In this document: positions 1-10,931 of the stretch, piece by piece
Numbering within the stretch: position 1 is the stretch's first letter
How the letters are laid out: each line of letters opens with the position of its first letter
Assembly (NCBI RefSeq): GCF_040712315.1
Contig: NC_134018.1
Span: 14,156,835 to 14,220,834, forward strand
Source of the DNA: Castanea sativa
Lineage: Eukaryota > Streptophyta > Magnoliopsida > Fagales > Fagaceae
Direction of reading: 5' to 3'
DNA length: 64,000 nucleotides
The notes under the pieces: generated by a model
Told to the model about the DNA's origin: nothing
Database searches by the model: none
Seen by the model: the letters and a program-made list of their open reading frames with translations, nothing else
Translations under genes and position numbers: made by a program

Positions 1-548
1 CTGAAAAGTTCCATGCCAAGATCACTGTCATTGAAGAAATGAAGGACATTGATCAAATTCCTTTGACTGAACTGATAGGGAACCTTCAAACCTATGAGAT
101 GTGATTAGGTTTAATGGGAAAAGGTGAAAAGAGTAGAAACTTAGCTCTTAAGGGTATAGAGGAAGAGAGTGGTGACTCTGAAGATGAAGATGAGGATGAG
201 GATGAGGATGAGGACTTAACCTTCATAACTGATAAGATTATCAAGCTTCTTCAATTTAGGAAAAAAGATAAGGACAAACCTCTTAAGAAATCTCAATCTA
301 AGAAGTTGACCCTTCAGGAAGCCTATGATAAGCTATGCACTGAATGTATAAAATCTAAAAGACTTCTCATCTTTGTGGAAAAGAGCTTAATGAGGTAAAA
401 ACTGAAAAAACGAAACTGCTAGTCAAACTAGATGAGACTACAAGATTAGTTGAGACTCTTATTGTGTAAAACACCTCATTAGAAGAGAAGGTCAAGAATC
501 TCGAGGTTGAGCTTAGTCGAGCTAGAACTCAAATGGAAAGGATGTCTG
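1..548 (+). pseudogene. Copia gag, N-terminal remnant
   Basis: The frame reads through a UBN2-like gag segment ending TYEM, an in-frame TGA at 102-104, then LGLMGKGEKSRNLALKG. The ORF of 94 codons at 114-398 contains a long acidic Glu/Asp run followed by a Lys-rich stretch. A frameshift near 380 moves the continuation (ELNEVKTEK-like coiled coil) to another frame, with a further stop before 480. The coding sequence is cut at 548 by a solo LTR and resumes at 1953. Family assignment rests on the gag sequence style and the CCHC knuckle downstream. It is clearly non-functional. Confidence 0.75.
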
Positions 549-1947
549 TGATGGAAATATGCATGTACTCAGCGGAAAAATTAACGGATCTACTTCATTC
601 GCAATTGATAATATGCACTATGTAAGTTTCAAAATATAGAATCAAGAGAGTGTACCTTGGTACGGTGAAATTCAAAACCAAAAATTGAAGTACTTGAGAT
701 CACTTTTAATCTTCACTCCAATTCCATTAACGCCCAAGAAGTGTGGTCTCTCAATCAGTTTTTAAGGGAGAATGTTAGAGTGTCTCACTCTCACATACAC
801 ACCATTTTACAATGATGTCTCTCCTTTTCATATATCAAAATTATGTTTCTCTCCTTATAATTGATTATTTAATTGGGCTAGCCTTTTTGGGCCTTTCCGA
901 TTAGGTTTTAGTATGTAGCTTGGAGTGGGACCAAAAGAGATCAATAAGACACTAGCTCCAATGGGCTTTGGGCTTTTCTGTCAACTTTTGACAAGTCTAA
1001 AGTTACCATTAATTATATTTAATACCACTATATAAATATAATTGTACTCTAGACCTTATTTATAAATTATATTTCAAAACTTTATTATACATGCAACTCC
1101 TACATAAAATATTCGTAGTAATACACAGTCATGAATGTAGACTGCCACTTTGTAAATTACTACATCTTATCCTTGAGTACCCGGTTTAATCCTTTAAAAT
1201 TATTCTTCATATATTTATGAAATCCAATTTCATAAATATATACTTTAGCAACTTCTTGCCAAAGTGGTTAAACCTAACTCTTTGAATGACTGAGCCCATT
1301 AAACTTATCTCAAGGAAATATTTTATATCTCCGTTAAGAGACTATGAATTCCATCTTGAGAATATGTATTCCATCAACACTAAATATGGTTGCCCAACAT
1401 GCTGAGGTTTTGACCATTAGGATAGATCTCACTCCTGATATATCAAAGCAACCTACACTTCATGATCAAGTCCATTATCCTCTCAGGATTAAGAGTTCAT
1501 GTAAATAGAAGTCGTGAAATTTATTATTCATTTGACAGTCGTTAAGAGAATAATAAATCTCACAGCGGTCCAGTTCAATATGTCTTAACTAGAAGTCTTA
1601 AAACATATCAACACATCAACTAGAAGTCTCCACTTCCATAATCAAGGCAAATCATCTTAGTTGATATGTTATAGTCTTCGCAGATGAAATGCCTAATTTC
1701 ATCACTGACTACGAACTACAATTCTGAGTTTACAAAGAAGTTGTGATTTATATCTTCTGTGACTTTTCACATAAATCACATACTATACATCTCATGAACT
1801 ATATGATAATGTCTCATATTCATGTTACCATTATTTTAGATTATAATAAAACAAATTTATCAATCACAATATTAAGTTACATATCATGTCATACATAATA
1901 TTATACATAACATTATATAATAGGATTTAAGGGCACTAATCCTAACA
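549..1947 (-). mobile_element. Copia-type solo LTR (1.4-kb family, copy 1)
   Basis: On the plus strand it runs from TGATGG to CCTAACA and is flanked by GTCTG (544-548) and GTCTA (1948-1952), a 5-bp target duplication with one change. Read on the minus strand it begins TGTTAGGATTAGTGCCC, a start typical of plant copia LTRs. It interrupts gag, whose frame resumes just after it. Two more copies lie at 11549-12958 and 51783-53851. There is no coding sequence. Confidence 0.85.
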
Positions 1948-2455
1948 GTCTAGTGCAAAGCTTGATGAGGTCTTGAGTGCTCAAAAGCTTAGTTCTGATA
2001 AGATTGGCTTAAAATATGATATTTCCTCCAGCCCCTCCTCTTCCACGGCTTCTAGATCAAGGACTGTCTTTGTGTCCCAATTTGAGAAAGGTGATAAAGG
2101 TATGAAATCCATAACTGATTTGTCTAATTCTAAATCCATTGTTAGACCTCACTCTAGGAAGTCTAGTAGTCCTAAAAATGCTCATGTTTGTCACTATTGT
2201 GGTGTTTTTAGACACATTCGTCCTAATTGCTTAAAGTTGTATCCTCAAAAGTAAGTATCCAAATGGTCACAGGTTTCCTCTTAAGGAACTACACATTTGT
2301 TTGGAGAGTTATTAAAAGCTTTGAGTTTTTTAACTTAATTTCAGGAGAATTCTAATTCTTCTATGTCCTTTAGTAGATATACTAGAACACGTGCATTTTC
2401 ATCTCCACGGCCAAAGACTCAAGCTGTATGGGTGAGAAAGGAGCCTAAGACTTAA
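1948..2455 (+). pseudogene. Copia gag C-terminus with CCHC zinc knuckle
   Basis: After the solo LTR the frame continues with KLDEVLSAQKLSSDKIG, a Ser-rich linker, then CHYCGVFRHIRPNC (about 2189-2230), a canonical CX2CX4HX4C nucleic-acid-binding knuckle. The first frame stops at 2253-2255. Gag-like sequence continues after a frameshift to a stop near 2452 (ending RKEPKT). In intact elements this protein forms the virus-like particle. The sequence downstream has no pol homology. Confidence 0.8.
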
Positions 2456-4093
2456 TTGTCTTTTTTATTTGTCCTCTGCTTTAATTATTTCTATCTAAAG
2501 TAGGACTTTCTTGCTTTATTTTTTTATCTGTTTTTGATATCATGCGTTTATGCATTTGCATATTTTTTTCATGCTTTCATATTGTTTGTCTGTTTTTGTT
2601 TGTTTGTTTAGTTTTTATTTTTTTTTTTTCAAAATAAAAAAGGGAAAAAAATCAGAAAAATACAAAAACAGTATGTGTTTGTGTACATTGGTACTTGTGT
2701 ACCTTGGATGGCCATTGAAACAAAATTTTCTAAACTTTGTATCTTTTGTAGCTTAAATGAGCATCTCTATGCACAACTAAGCAAGTGAGTTTTGTGGCTT
2801 GTGTTTGTGATGAATAAGATTAAGTAATCTTTTGTACTTATTAACACTCGTATCACTCCTTTTGACGGGAAGGACTAGAAAATCTTAAGAGAAAGGCATA
2901 AGTAATCATCTCACCACTGTTGCCCGCTAATCATGAAATGACATCTTTATGCTTCAGCATAGCAAAAGTACAATGTCAAAAGCGCAATGTCAAAAGCTTA
3001 ACATCATTGGGTATTTCTTCTCTCTCTCTCTCTTATATGTCCATGCATAGTATGCTTAAAAGAAAATATGCAAAAAAAAAAAAAAGCAAAAAGAATCCAA
3101 ATGCATTATATATGATTGCAAGCGTGTCTTCTAGGAGATGTGGGAGTTAAAAGATGTATCTCGAAGGTGATAGTCTCCATCAAGCAGTTATGATTATGTG
3201 TGAGTTAAATTGATTTTCTCATATCTCAAATCGTCATAACATGTAGACACTTATACAATCTTACAATGTTTTTACACATAACACGCAAATTCTTTGTTAC
3301 TTTTGATACATGTGCAGGTACAATGTGATTTGACTATCACAAGAACTACATATGTTAATGAATTCTCACTAAACTACTGTCTTGACTTATTTTTGAGATA
3401 TAAAATTGGTTAGACTTGTTTTGTGTGTGTGTGTGTGTGTGTTTTGGATCTCAATGCTTGACATTTTTCTTGTTGAGAGATATTTTTAAGAACTTAAAAT
3501 GTTGATTGGATCTTTGGTTGAGTAGCATGCTTGATTGTATTCATTTTCGGGTTTTTCTCTTTCTTGAAAAACTTTGCAATCTCGACAGCTTCTCGATACC
3601 TCTCGACAACTAGGCTATCTATTGAGAATTCTGATATTCCTTTCTCAACAGAAGTTAACGCAATCTCGATCCATCGGAGCTTTTGAGAATTTTTCTCGAT
3701 AGCTTCTCATCAAATTCTCGATCCATCGAAAAACTTTCTGTTTGGCCGATAGATCCTCGACAGATTCTCAATCCATCAACATTGGCTTTTGTTCGATAGT
3801 TGCTCGACAGCTTCTCGATCTATCGAGAACCTCTTACATGCATTATTTTTCATATGTTTTGCATCTTTCTACTATCATGTAATCCATAGCATCTTGTTTC
3901 ATTACATTCATGCATTTATATGGATTTCTTTTGCCCCCTTGATTGTCTTTGATCATCTTTTTGTTTCTCGGGTGAAGTTTTATAACTTCTTGTACCATTT
4001 TTCAATCATGACAAAAAAGGGGAGAAAATGTGGTTTCTTTTAAAGTTTCTACATGTTAAGGGGAGAAACACGCGTCTTTGTAAGGGGGAGTGT
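2456..4093 (+). other. Non-coding internal region of the copia element
   Basis: AT-rich with many stops in all frames. It contains a poly-T/poly-A switch near 2620-2650, a CT run near 3020, a GT microsatellite (3421-3441) and purine-rich blocks (AAAAAAGGGGAG near 4013, AAGGGGGAG near 4082) like those upstream of copia 3' LTRs. No protein family is recognisable. The stretch 3565-3830 is listed separately. Confidence 0.55.
3565..3830 (+). repeat. Degenerate TCGA-rich repeat array
   Basis: CTCGACAGCTTCTCGAT-like and ATCTATCGAG-like words recur about every 25-40 bp (3573, 3590, 3611, 3667, 3697, 3717, 3752, 3794, 3812). The core TCTATCGA is nearly palindromic. The same words recur inside the 3' LTR (6140-6270) and the related solo LTR (11135-11200). 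Confidence 0.6.
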
Positions 4094-4606
4094 TTACCTC
4101 CTTATTGTCGTAGGAGTTTCTTTTAGCTTCTTGTACACTGGTCTTGTGACCATTGTTATATACATTGATCTTAGAGATACCTCCATTCTGATAAGGGGCT
4201 TGTAGTTGATGACTAATCTAGGAACACCTCTTTCTATCTCAGCGTTTTTCTGAACATAAAAGGCTGGACAGGACCATGGTGATCTAGACTTCCTGATGAT
4301 TCCCTTCTTAAGGAGGTCCTCTATCTTTGCTTTGCAAGTATCCATAAGTTCCTGGTTCATTTGGATAGGTCGAGCTTTAGTAGGGATATCCTTTTCATTG
4401 AAATCTTTGACATATGGGAGAGCTACCTCGTGTCTCTTTCTATGCCAAAAAACTGTGGGTAGATCAGAGCAGACTTCCTGCTTAAGTTTTTCTTCAAACT
4501 TTCTGATCTTTTCTTGGAGGGTTTTACAAGTTAGTTGGTCCTCAACTCTCTTGTATCTTATCTCCTCCAACACCTTCCCTCGGCTAACACGGGTTGACCA
4601 AACCAA
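4094..4606 (-). pseudogene. Caulimovirid reverse transcriptase, truncated
   Basis: The 170-codon minus-strand frame shows caulimovirid RT features: a KARPIQMN block at about residues 78-85, a KGIIRKSRSPWSC block at about 100-112, and the RGVPRLVINYKPL block at about 126-138. It ends at that point, so the catalytic YxDD region and RNase H are absent. Residues after about 138 no longer look like RT, which places the break near 4190. The N-terminal part resembles the protease-RT linker. No function is expected. It was placed in Caulimoviridae rather than gypsy because of the KARPIQMN and SPWSC style. Confidence 0.8.
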
Positions 4607-5041
4607 AACCAGGAAGATTTTCGGTCACTTATGGTTCTAGACCACACAGACTTTGGTAAACAGACCTCACAAGTATAATTCTGCAACAAACGTTAGGGCT
4701 AAATACAAAAATAGGAAGAATCAGGATAACAGGGAAGCAAAGGTTAATCTGAACAAATAATCACAGAATAACAAATAGAATGGTTAGAAGGAGGCTCAGC
4801 CTACCATTTACAGATGTAATAGAAGATGATGAAATAATAGCAGACGAAGAAATAAATAAATGGGAATGGAAGAGTTATCATGAAATAGATGTAAAACAAA
4901 ATATGGGGTATGGGAGATATATCCATAAAATAATTCAAAATAATTATAATGCCAAAATAACTTGGATAACTATGACAGCAGTGCCGACCAACTTGATTGA
5001 ATGATAAACAGTAACTTACAACTCCGACCGGGCCAAACTTG

Positions 5042-5053
5042 GCTCTGATACCA
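5042..5053 (-). promoter_or_regulatory. Initiator Met-tRNA primer-binding site
   Basis: On the minus strand it reads TGGTATCAGAGC, the complement of the 3' end of plant initiator tRNA-Met. It primes minus-strand DNA synthesis in caulimovirids. It lies about 220 bp downstream of the TATA box in the same orientation as the RT fragment. Confidence 0.85.
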
Positions 5054-5273
5054 AAAGGGGGTAAGTTACAGGCTAAGGCCGGTTGAGGCCATGTGCGGAA
5101 AATACAAATAAAGGCCGGCTGAGGCCATGATATTACAAAAGTGAAAATAGGCTAGAGCCATCTGATTACAATGCTAAAGGTTATAAAGAGGAGGCAAAGC
5201 TGAGAAACTCTTGGCTGAAAGAGGAGGTATTTCGCTGTGAAATTGGACCTACTGAAGAATGAAGTCTTGGCTG

Positions 5274-5282
5274 CCTTATATA
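5274..5282 (-). promoter_or_regulatory. TATA box of the pararetrovirus promoter
   Basis: TATATAAGG on the minus strand, upstream of the primer site and RT remnant in the same orientation. The upstream stretch 5380-5560 contains repeated ACTGTTCAT words. Confidence 0.6.
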
Positions 5283-5569
5283 GACTGGAGGAAGCTTTGG
5301 ATCCATCTGGAGATTGCTAGAATCACGGGAGGTGAAATGCTTTTACTGAGGTGAAAACTCTTTCCACCGAAAGCAACAGTGATTCTGAATGATTATGTTT
5401 GTGAACAGTAACTTTTACTGTTCCATGAATAGTGATTTGTCCCCCTGCTTTTTCGGAGTACTGTTCATCGGTCGCTGTTGGATGAATAGTAGACTGTCGG
5501 GGAATCTGCTGAATGCTGGTACTGTTCATGAAGCGGGTACTGTTCATATCAATGGTTGGTGCAAATTTT

Positions 5570-5570
5570 G

Positions 5571-5608
<38 letters not shown>

Positions 5609-5633
5609 ATGATGATGATGATGATGATGATGT
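5570..5633. repeat. Compound microsatellite (TA)n(GAT)n
   Basis: About 16 TA units run directly into about 10 GAT units. The repeat lies upstream of the viral promoter, near the edge of the pararetrovirus insertion. Confidence 0.95.
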
Positions 5634-5935
5634 ATGTCTTCTTCACCTATCTTTACGCGTGTTGTTTCTTTTCTCTTTTTATACACATGTTACTTATTGT
5701 ATGCAATCTTTTATTTATGTTTCACACTAAGATACCGTGATAAGTTTTATTTAAAGTGTTTCAGAAATACAAGTTGTCGAAGTCTTTTTTTTCCATGAAC
5801 TCTCTTCTTACAAAGTTTTTCAAGAGTTTGTGTTAGGATTAGATTTTATTGTATTCAACAAGTGAGTATAAGTTGAGTGATTTATGACTTCTCTCATATG
5901 TTTATTTGTTTGTTGTGGTTTTGTCACGGATTGCC

Positions 5936-5946
5936 AAAGGGAGAGA
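5936..5946 (+). promoter_or_regulatory. Polypurine tract before the copia 3' LTR
   Basis: AAAGGGAGAGA followed by T and then the LTR start TGTTAGG at 5948. This is the plus-strand primer position expected of a copia element. Confidence 0.75.
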
Positions 5947-5947
5947 T

Positions 5948-6973
5948 TGTTAGGACATATGTGGAACATGTTATGAACATATGTGATATAGAATTGGCTA
6001 ATCCTTTGACAAAACACACTTTACTTGTAATTGGGTTGATCTATGATGTGTTTAATATTTCAAAGAATAAGAGTTCAAGTCTAGTATTAAATTCATGAAG
6101 ATTGGACCAAGAAATAAGTGAATAAAAGTTATTCATTAAAGCTAGACAGATTCTCGACAACTGCCGATAGATAATATCTATCGAGGATTAATGAATCTCG
6201 ATAGTTAGCTCGACAAATATATCTATCGAGGTCTTGACAGATATCTTGACAATTGTATTTATCGAGAATTACAAAATTCAAATTTTCAAATCTGATTTTC
6301 AGCCCATGTTGACATGTATGTGTAGGGTTTCTTTTCTCACAACCCTAGACATATATAAGGCTTATTTTAAAAGCCGTCAAATAAGATAATACAAGGAGAA
6401 CATATGCAAAAAGTGACCGAGTGCTTATTCTCTCTAAAAGAAGCTAGTACGTCTTTGCGCCTTAGGGTTTTGTAAGCAAGTGCTTCTTGATCTTCATTGT
6501 TGATGAAGTGAAGAACTTTACACCCAACATCTTCTTCAAGTTGGTGAGTTAGTCACGTACTTGGAGCCCTGCATCATTGGTTAGTCATGTACTAGGATCC
6601 GTGCAAAATGGTGGCATTCATATATTGAAGAATTTAGAGGTTCTGAAGTGGTAGAAGGTTTCTGTTGTATATTCATCTACAAGGATTGTAGAGTCTAGGA
6701 AAAAAAGTTTTATACTAGATCTGAAACTTTTCTTTACTATAGTGAATTGATTTTTGGGAAAGTTTCCCCACAGGTTTTTTTACTGTGAAACTAGTTCGTT
6801 TCATTGATTTTCTTGGGTCATCATATCTTGTCTTATTTACTTTTTCGTTGTGCAAGATATTGACATGATATTGATGTTAGTTTGCTTTAACAAGATTTAT
6901 TCATAATCAATCTAATTAAAAATTTGGGTTTAGAACTTGTTAATTCTATCAACCGGGGTTTAAATTTCCAACA
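5948..6973 (+). mobile_element. 3' LTR of the copia element
   Basis: It runs from TGTTAGGACATATG to TTTCCAACA (1026 bp), with TG/CA ends and a polypurine tract immediately before it. It aligns along its length with the solo LTR 10932-13308 once the nested insertion there is removed. It contains the TCGA-type repeats (6140-6270). The following bases, AAATA, are the candidate target duplication, but its partner is outside the window. Confidence 0.85.
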
Positions 6974-7684
6974 AAATAAACGGCGAGGGGGATATTTAAA
7001 AATAGTTATAGCTTTGGGAGATCAATTGCGCATTTCAATAGTTCAAGTGGTTAAGTGTGGTTTTGGATGATAGATTGGGGTTCCTAGTGTTATTTTTCCT
7101 TTATTTTTATTTTCTTTAAGAAACACGGGCATTCAAAACTCTTTGAGCCCCTGAGTATCACCTTAGGTGTGTATAGTCTCATCATCCCACACAAACCAAG
7201 TTAATTTGGGAGGAATCTCTTGGAGTGGCCACAAGATGTTGGTAAGAGATTTAAAACCCAAAATCTCATAAACATCATAAAGCCTCAAGAATCACTAAGT
7301 CAAGTCCAGTGGCACAATTTCATGTTAGGTTTCTTCCTGTACTAGCACTAGTAGGGACGAAGCCGTTCTTTGGCTTTGGGGGGGTAATGGGCCCCCCTAA
7401 AATTTGGGAAAAAATTATTAGTATATATATATGTAGGTAATAATTTACCAATTTGGTTCAATAAAATTACACTTGCCCCCCTTAAAAATAGCAAACCCAA
7501 AAAATAAGCCCATTAACAAAATCAACAATAGGGAAGTTACAAAATTTAGCCTAATCTACCAATTTCACCAAAATAAATAAAAAGCCTAGCCCTTAAAAAT
7601 TTTTGAAACAAAACTATTCTGTGAATTTAAATTTTCGATCCTTCTATCAAATTCCCAAAAAGAATAAAGAAAAAAAAACCCTAA
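6974..7684. other. Intergenic, no gene seen
   Basis: No coding signal or RNA gene was found. Near 7350-7400 there is a G/C homopolymer-rich patch (GGGGGGG, GGGCCCCCC) of the kind found near plant transposon ends, but no matching partner was found. Confidence 0.5.
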
Positions 7685-8405
7685 TGTGGCGTTTGGTATA
7701 AGGGAATCCACATTACTCCTAGCATCTATTCCTAGGAATGTGATTCATTGCAATCTGGATGCATAGGAATATAGTTATTCCTATGTTTGGTTTCATTGAG
7801 AATCTCTTAAGATTCCTAGGAATGTGAGATGATAATATTTGGTTTATTCCTAGAAATCTTAGATGAATTATTTATTTTTCTTATTCTATCCCTAGATTTG
7901 AATGTAAATTACTATAAAAAAAAAATATTTCTCTAAAAGAATGATGAAAACAAAATATAAACTATTAATAATTTGTTGAGCAACACACACAACAGCAAAA
8001 GTGGATACTTAGCAATAATGGAGGGTCCCCTTCAAACTTTTTTTCCCACACATGAAACCTAAATAGAACTTTGTTAAAGAATATATTAACAGAGTTGTCT
8101 ATCCTGTTTATGTTATTTTGGCGGGAAAAGATATTGATGATTTGTTTTGTATTTTATATTAATTACTTAAATGATAAGGAAAAATTGTTAAAATTGTCAA
8201 TTTATAAAAAATACAATTTCATTTAAGCATAGGAATCTGGATACCCACTTGTTGTAAAGGGAATTCACATTTCTACTGAGAGCGGTTTAAAAGGGGAATC
8301 CAGATTTCCCTGGCATCTGATTCCCTAACGTGATTTGCAACCAAACATGGGAATTTTTAAACATTCCTAGGAATCTTAAAACATTACACCATACCAAACG
8401 CCACA
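7685..8405. mobile_element. Tourist-like MITE (721 bp)
   Basis: The terminal inverted repeat TGTGGCGTTTGGTAT matches ATACCAAACGCCACA at the other end. TAA target duplications flank it (7682-7684 and 8406-8408). Subterminal regions are also inverted (GGAATCCACATT against GGGAATTCACATTT). There is no transposase. The 3-bp TAA duplication and G/T-rich termini fit the PIF/Harbinger superfamily. Confidence 0.85.
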
Positions 8406-8764
8406 TAAATGAGAGAGACACTAAACTACAGCACAACTTGACGGTAGATTAAGCACACTTCTAGCATGACACGTAAAGCTGCACTCCAGCCTCTAAATCT
8501 GGTATTTCTATCTCTTTCTCATTTGAGTAGGAGATCTCTATCTTCTTACTTTCTCAATTCCCTTATATTGTCCTAAAAAGATAAGAGAGAGGGACAGAGA
8601 GCTTTATGCCTCTATCTTTCTCTCTTTCTCTGTTTCAAATCAATAATGATCCATGTGTTGCACAGTAAGTCAGTACATTGAAAGATATTTTCTCTACTAT
8701 ATATTATAAATAAATAAAATAAAATAAAACGAGTTGATTAAATGGGTCTAAAATTACAGTTTAA

Positions 8765-8965
8765 GGGTCTATTTGGGATCTGTTTATTTTGCTGAGACTG
8801 AAAACTTTTTGTTGAAAGTAATGCGGATAAAGGTAAAAGTTAGCTGAAATAATACAATGAGACCTATGAATAGTATCAAAAAATGTAATGAGACCTATAA
8901 ATAGTAGCAAAAATAAACTGAATAGTAAAATAAACTGGCAAATTTCATTCATGCCAAACGCACAC
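8765..8965. mobile_element. Tourist-like MITE, 201 bp (copy 1)
   Basis: Ends are GGGTCTATTTGGG and CCAAACGCACAC, flanked by TAA (8762-8764 and 8966-8968). The interior repeats ACAATGAGACCTATGAATAG-type words twice. A second copy of nearly the same length is at 27834-28032. Confidence 0.8.
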
Positions 8966-9657
8966 TAAATAAAAAATTTCACCTATGTTCCTGCAACTAT
9001 TATAAGTATAGCAATAAATACATGAGGCAAGACTTAGTTATGTTAGGGGGTAATTATTGAGTACTTCTAGAGTGCCACAAATGCGTACTCTCCCCTAACT
9101 CAGATGTTAGCCCCGTCTCTGAGCACCAGCATACCATCCCCACAATTCCAACATATTGCGCGATACTAGCCATCCGTTGCACTTGCAACAGTTGCACCAC
9201 AATCACACAATATCATATTGAGAACTAAATTTCAAGTTTGTAGTTCAATCGTGATAGTGGCATATGCATTAATATATATATTTATAATCACTTGCATATA
9301 TTCAAATGTCAAATCTATTTTAATAAAAATAAAATAAAATAAAAAGAAAGACATAACATATTACGAAGATTCACTTATCAAAATTTTAATAAACCTAATT
9401 CTCTAGTTTTAATTTGATAGACTATGCAAATGACTAAGTTTACTCCACTTTAGTAAGAGGAAAGAATGTATTTTGTTGATCTATATACTTTTATGGCAAA
9501 TCTCGCACTTTTATGTATTATTGATCTCTTTATATTCTTGATTTTAATTGTTAACGAAATTTTCGTTATTGTGATACAAAGACTTTTTCTTACATTTATT
9601 ATATTCTTTAAAATAAGATTAAATTTAGCTATTACTCCTATAAATATATATAATTGA

Positions 9658-10880
9658 TACAAAATAGAAATTCTACTCTAACTTACACTCTGTTTGTTTC
9701 AGCATCAACGTGTTCCAGAAAATGAACCATTTTCCAAATAGCATTTTCTAGAAAACTATATCATTTTCCAGTGTTTGGTAACGAACTTGAAAATGAGCTT
9801 GAGAATGTTTTCTGGTGTTTGGTATGCAAATTTTTATTTTTATTTTTTATATTTCTTGTGTAATTTAAAACGAGTGTATTATGTAAACCAACTAATGTAA
9901 TTAATATAAATAATAATAATAAACCAAGAATGAATTTGGTTTTCATACTAAAATTTTGACAATAGATACAATCAAAATTAGTTGTCAAATTTTCATGATC
10001 TCTACCACTCATCTTGCTCATATATATGGACGGGAACGTCCACACACACACATATTACTCAAAATTATGTATTTATATAATGTATCTACATAATATATCA
10101 TCACTACATAGTACCTGCATAATGTATCTGTCAACAAAAAAGATTATCCTATGTAAAAGCAATTTAGAGCCATATAAGCACTATGTTTAAAATTTTTGTC
10201 TTTTACTTCATTCATTCATTTTTTTTTCTTATTATTATTATTTTTTTTTTAGTACTTTTATGTGCAAAAAACTTCTACCTGGAATCCATTAAACCAAAAA
10301 TTTCTTAGAGAAAAAATAAAATTAAGTTTGAAATTCAAAGTAAAGAATTGGGATTTTGGTAGAGAGGAATGAAATAATTACCGTTGCAAATATGTTCTCT
10401 TTTGCTAGTTGGTAGAGAGGAATGAAATAATTACTAAGCAATGAGGGAAAAAATCTAATCAGAGAACTGTGTTATAAAGGGGAAGAGAAACATGGAGAGA
10501 GAGAGAGAGATCTATGAAAAAAGAGAGACCAGAGTTAGTGACAATGATGGTGTGAGGAAAGAAAAAGAAAAAGGAAGAGAGAAAGAGTGAGAGAGCATAC
10601 TGTGAGAGAGAGATTGTTTTCCAAAAAAAAATTTTGAAAAACAACCTATAAAAAACAAGCCTTATTTTTATTAGGATTTTTCATTAATTAAAGATTGTTT
10701 TCTGTTGACCAGTTTTTTTTGTGCTAGCAAACACTGGAAAATGTGGAAAACTATCTTTACAGAAAGTTTTTCAGCAAAACAAACAGAGCGTTAATCTAAG
10801 TGTATGTGTGTGTGAATCTCCCTCCTAGAGACCTGAACCTCGGCTCTTGCCTCTTACACCCCATACGCAATTGTACTTAT
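9658..10880 (-). repeat. tRNA-derived SINE split by a TIR element
   Basis: SINE parts at 9658-9685 and 10791-10880 join to give the same sequence as the copy at 29739-29880. Reading on the minus strand, the joined sequence has a B-box-like GGTTCAGGTC and ends in a block ending in TTTTGT. The intervening 1105 bp is the TIR element 9686-10790. Confidence 0.7.
9686..10790. mobile_element. PIF/Harbinger-like TIR element (1105 bp, copy 1)
   Basis: The termini CACTCTGTTTGTTT and AAACAAACAGAGCG are inverted repeats flanked by TTA (9683-9685 and 10791-10793). No transposase frame is present. Two further copies, at 50578-55488 and 59323-60922, share both ends and the subterminal GTGTTTGGTAATGA-type words. 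Confidence 0.85.
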
Positions 10881-10931
10881 AGAGTGAAAAGGGGATTGCC
10901 GGATTGAAACTTGTAAGTAGTTATTAATGGG

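Larger units (their letters stand above)
4094..5560 (-). mobile_element. Endogenous caulimovirid (pararetrovirus) fragment
   Basis: On the minus strand the order is an upstream promoter region with a TATA box (5274-5282), a leader, a Met-tRNA primer site (5042-5053), then a reverse-transcriptase fragment (4606-4094). This is the order of a caulimovirid genome, but the movement and capsid regions are missing between the primer site and RT, and RT is cut off early. It lies within the untranslated 3' region of the copia element. Flanking target duplications were not found, as expected for end-joining capture of viral DNA. The exact edges are uncertain by tens to hundreds of bases. Confidence 0.75.
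1..6973 (+). mobile_element. Degraded Ty1/copia element, 3' portion, pol missing
   Basis: Pieces in order are gag (1-548 and 1953-2455), a long AT-rich untranslated stretch, a purine tract at 5936-5946, and a 3' LTR at 5948-6973. Gag carries a CCHC knuckle of the SIRE-like copia type. No protease, integrase, reverse transcriptase or RNase H of copia type is visible between gag and the 3' LTR, so this is either an internal deletion or a gag-only non-autonomous form. Two later insertions split it: a solo LTR at 549-1947 and a pararetrovirus fragment at about 4094-5560. The 5' LTR would lie upstream of the window. The same LTR family appears alone at 10932-13308. Confidence 0.75.

Noticed and set aside
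4780..5004. 74-codon acidic plus-strand frame beside the pararetrovirus fragment
   Set aside because: It lies antisense to the primer site and RT fragment, has no recognised domain, and falls in AT-rich sequence where chance frames of this size are common.
5323..5740. Frames with runs of Ile-Tyr, Asp or Met
   Set aside because: Translations of the (TA)n(GAT)n microsatellite in different frames.
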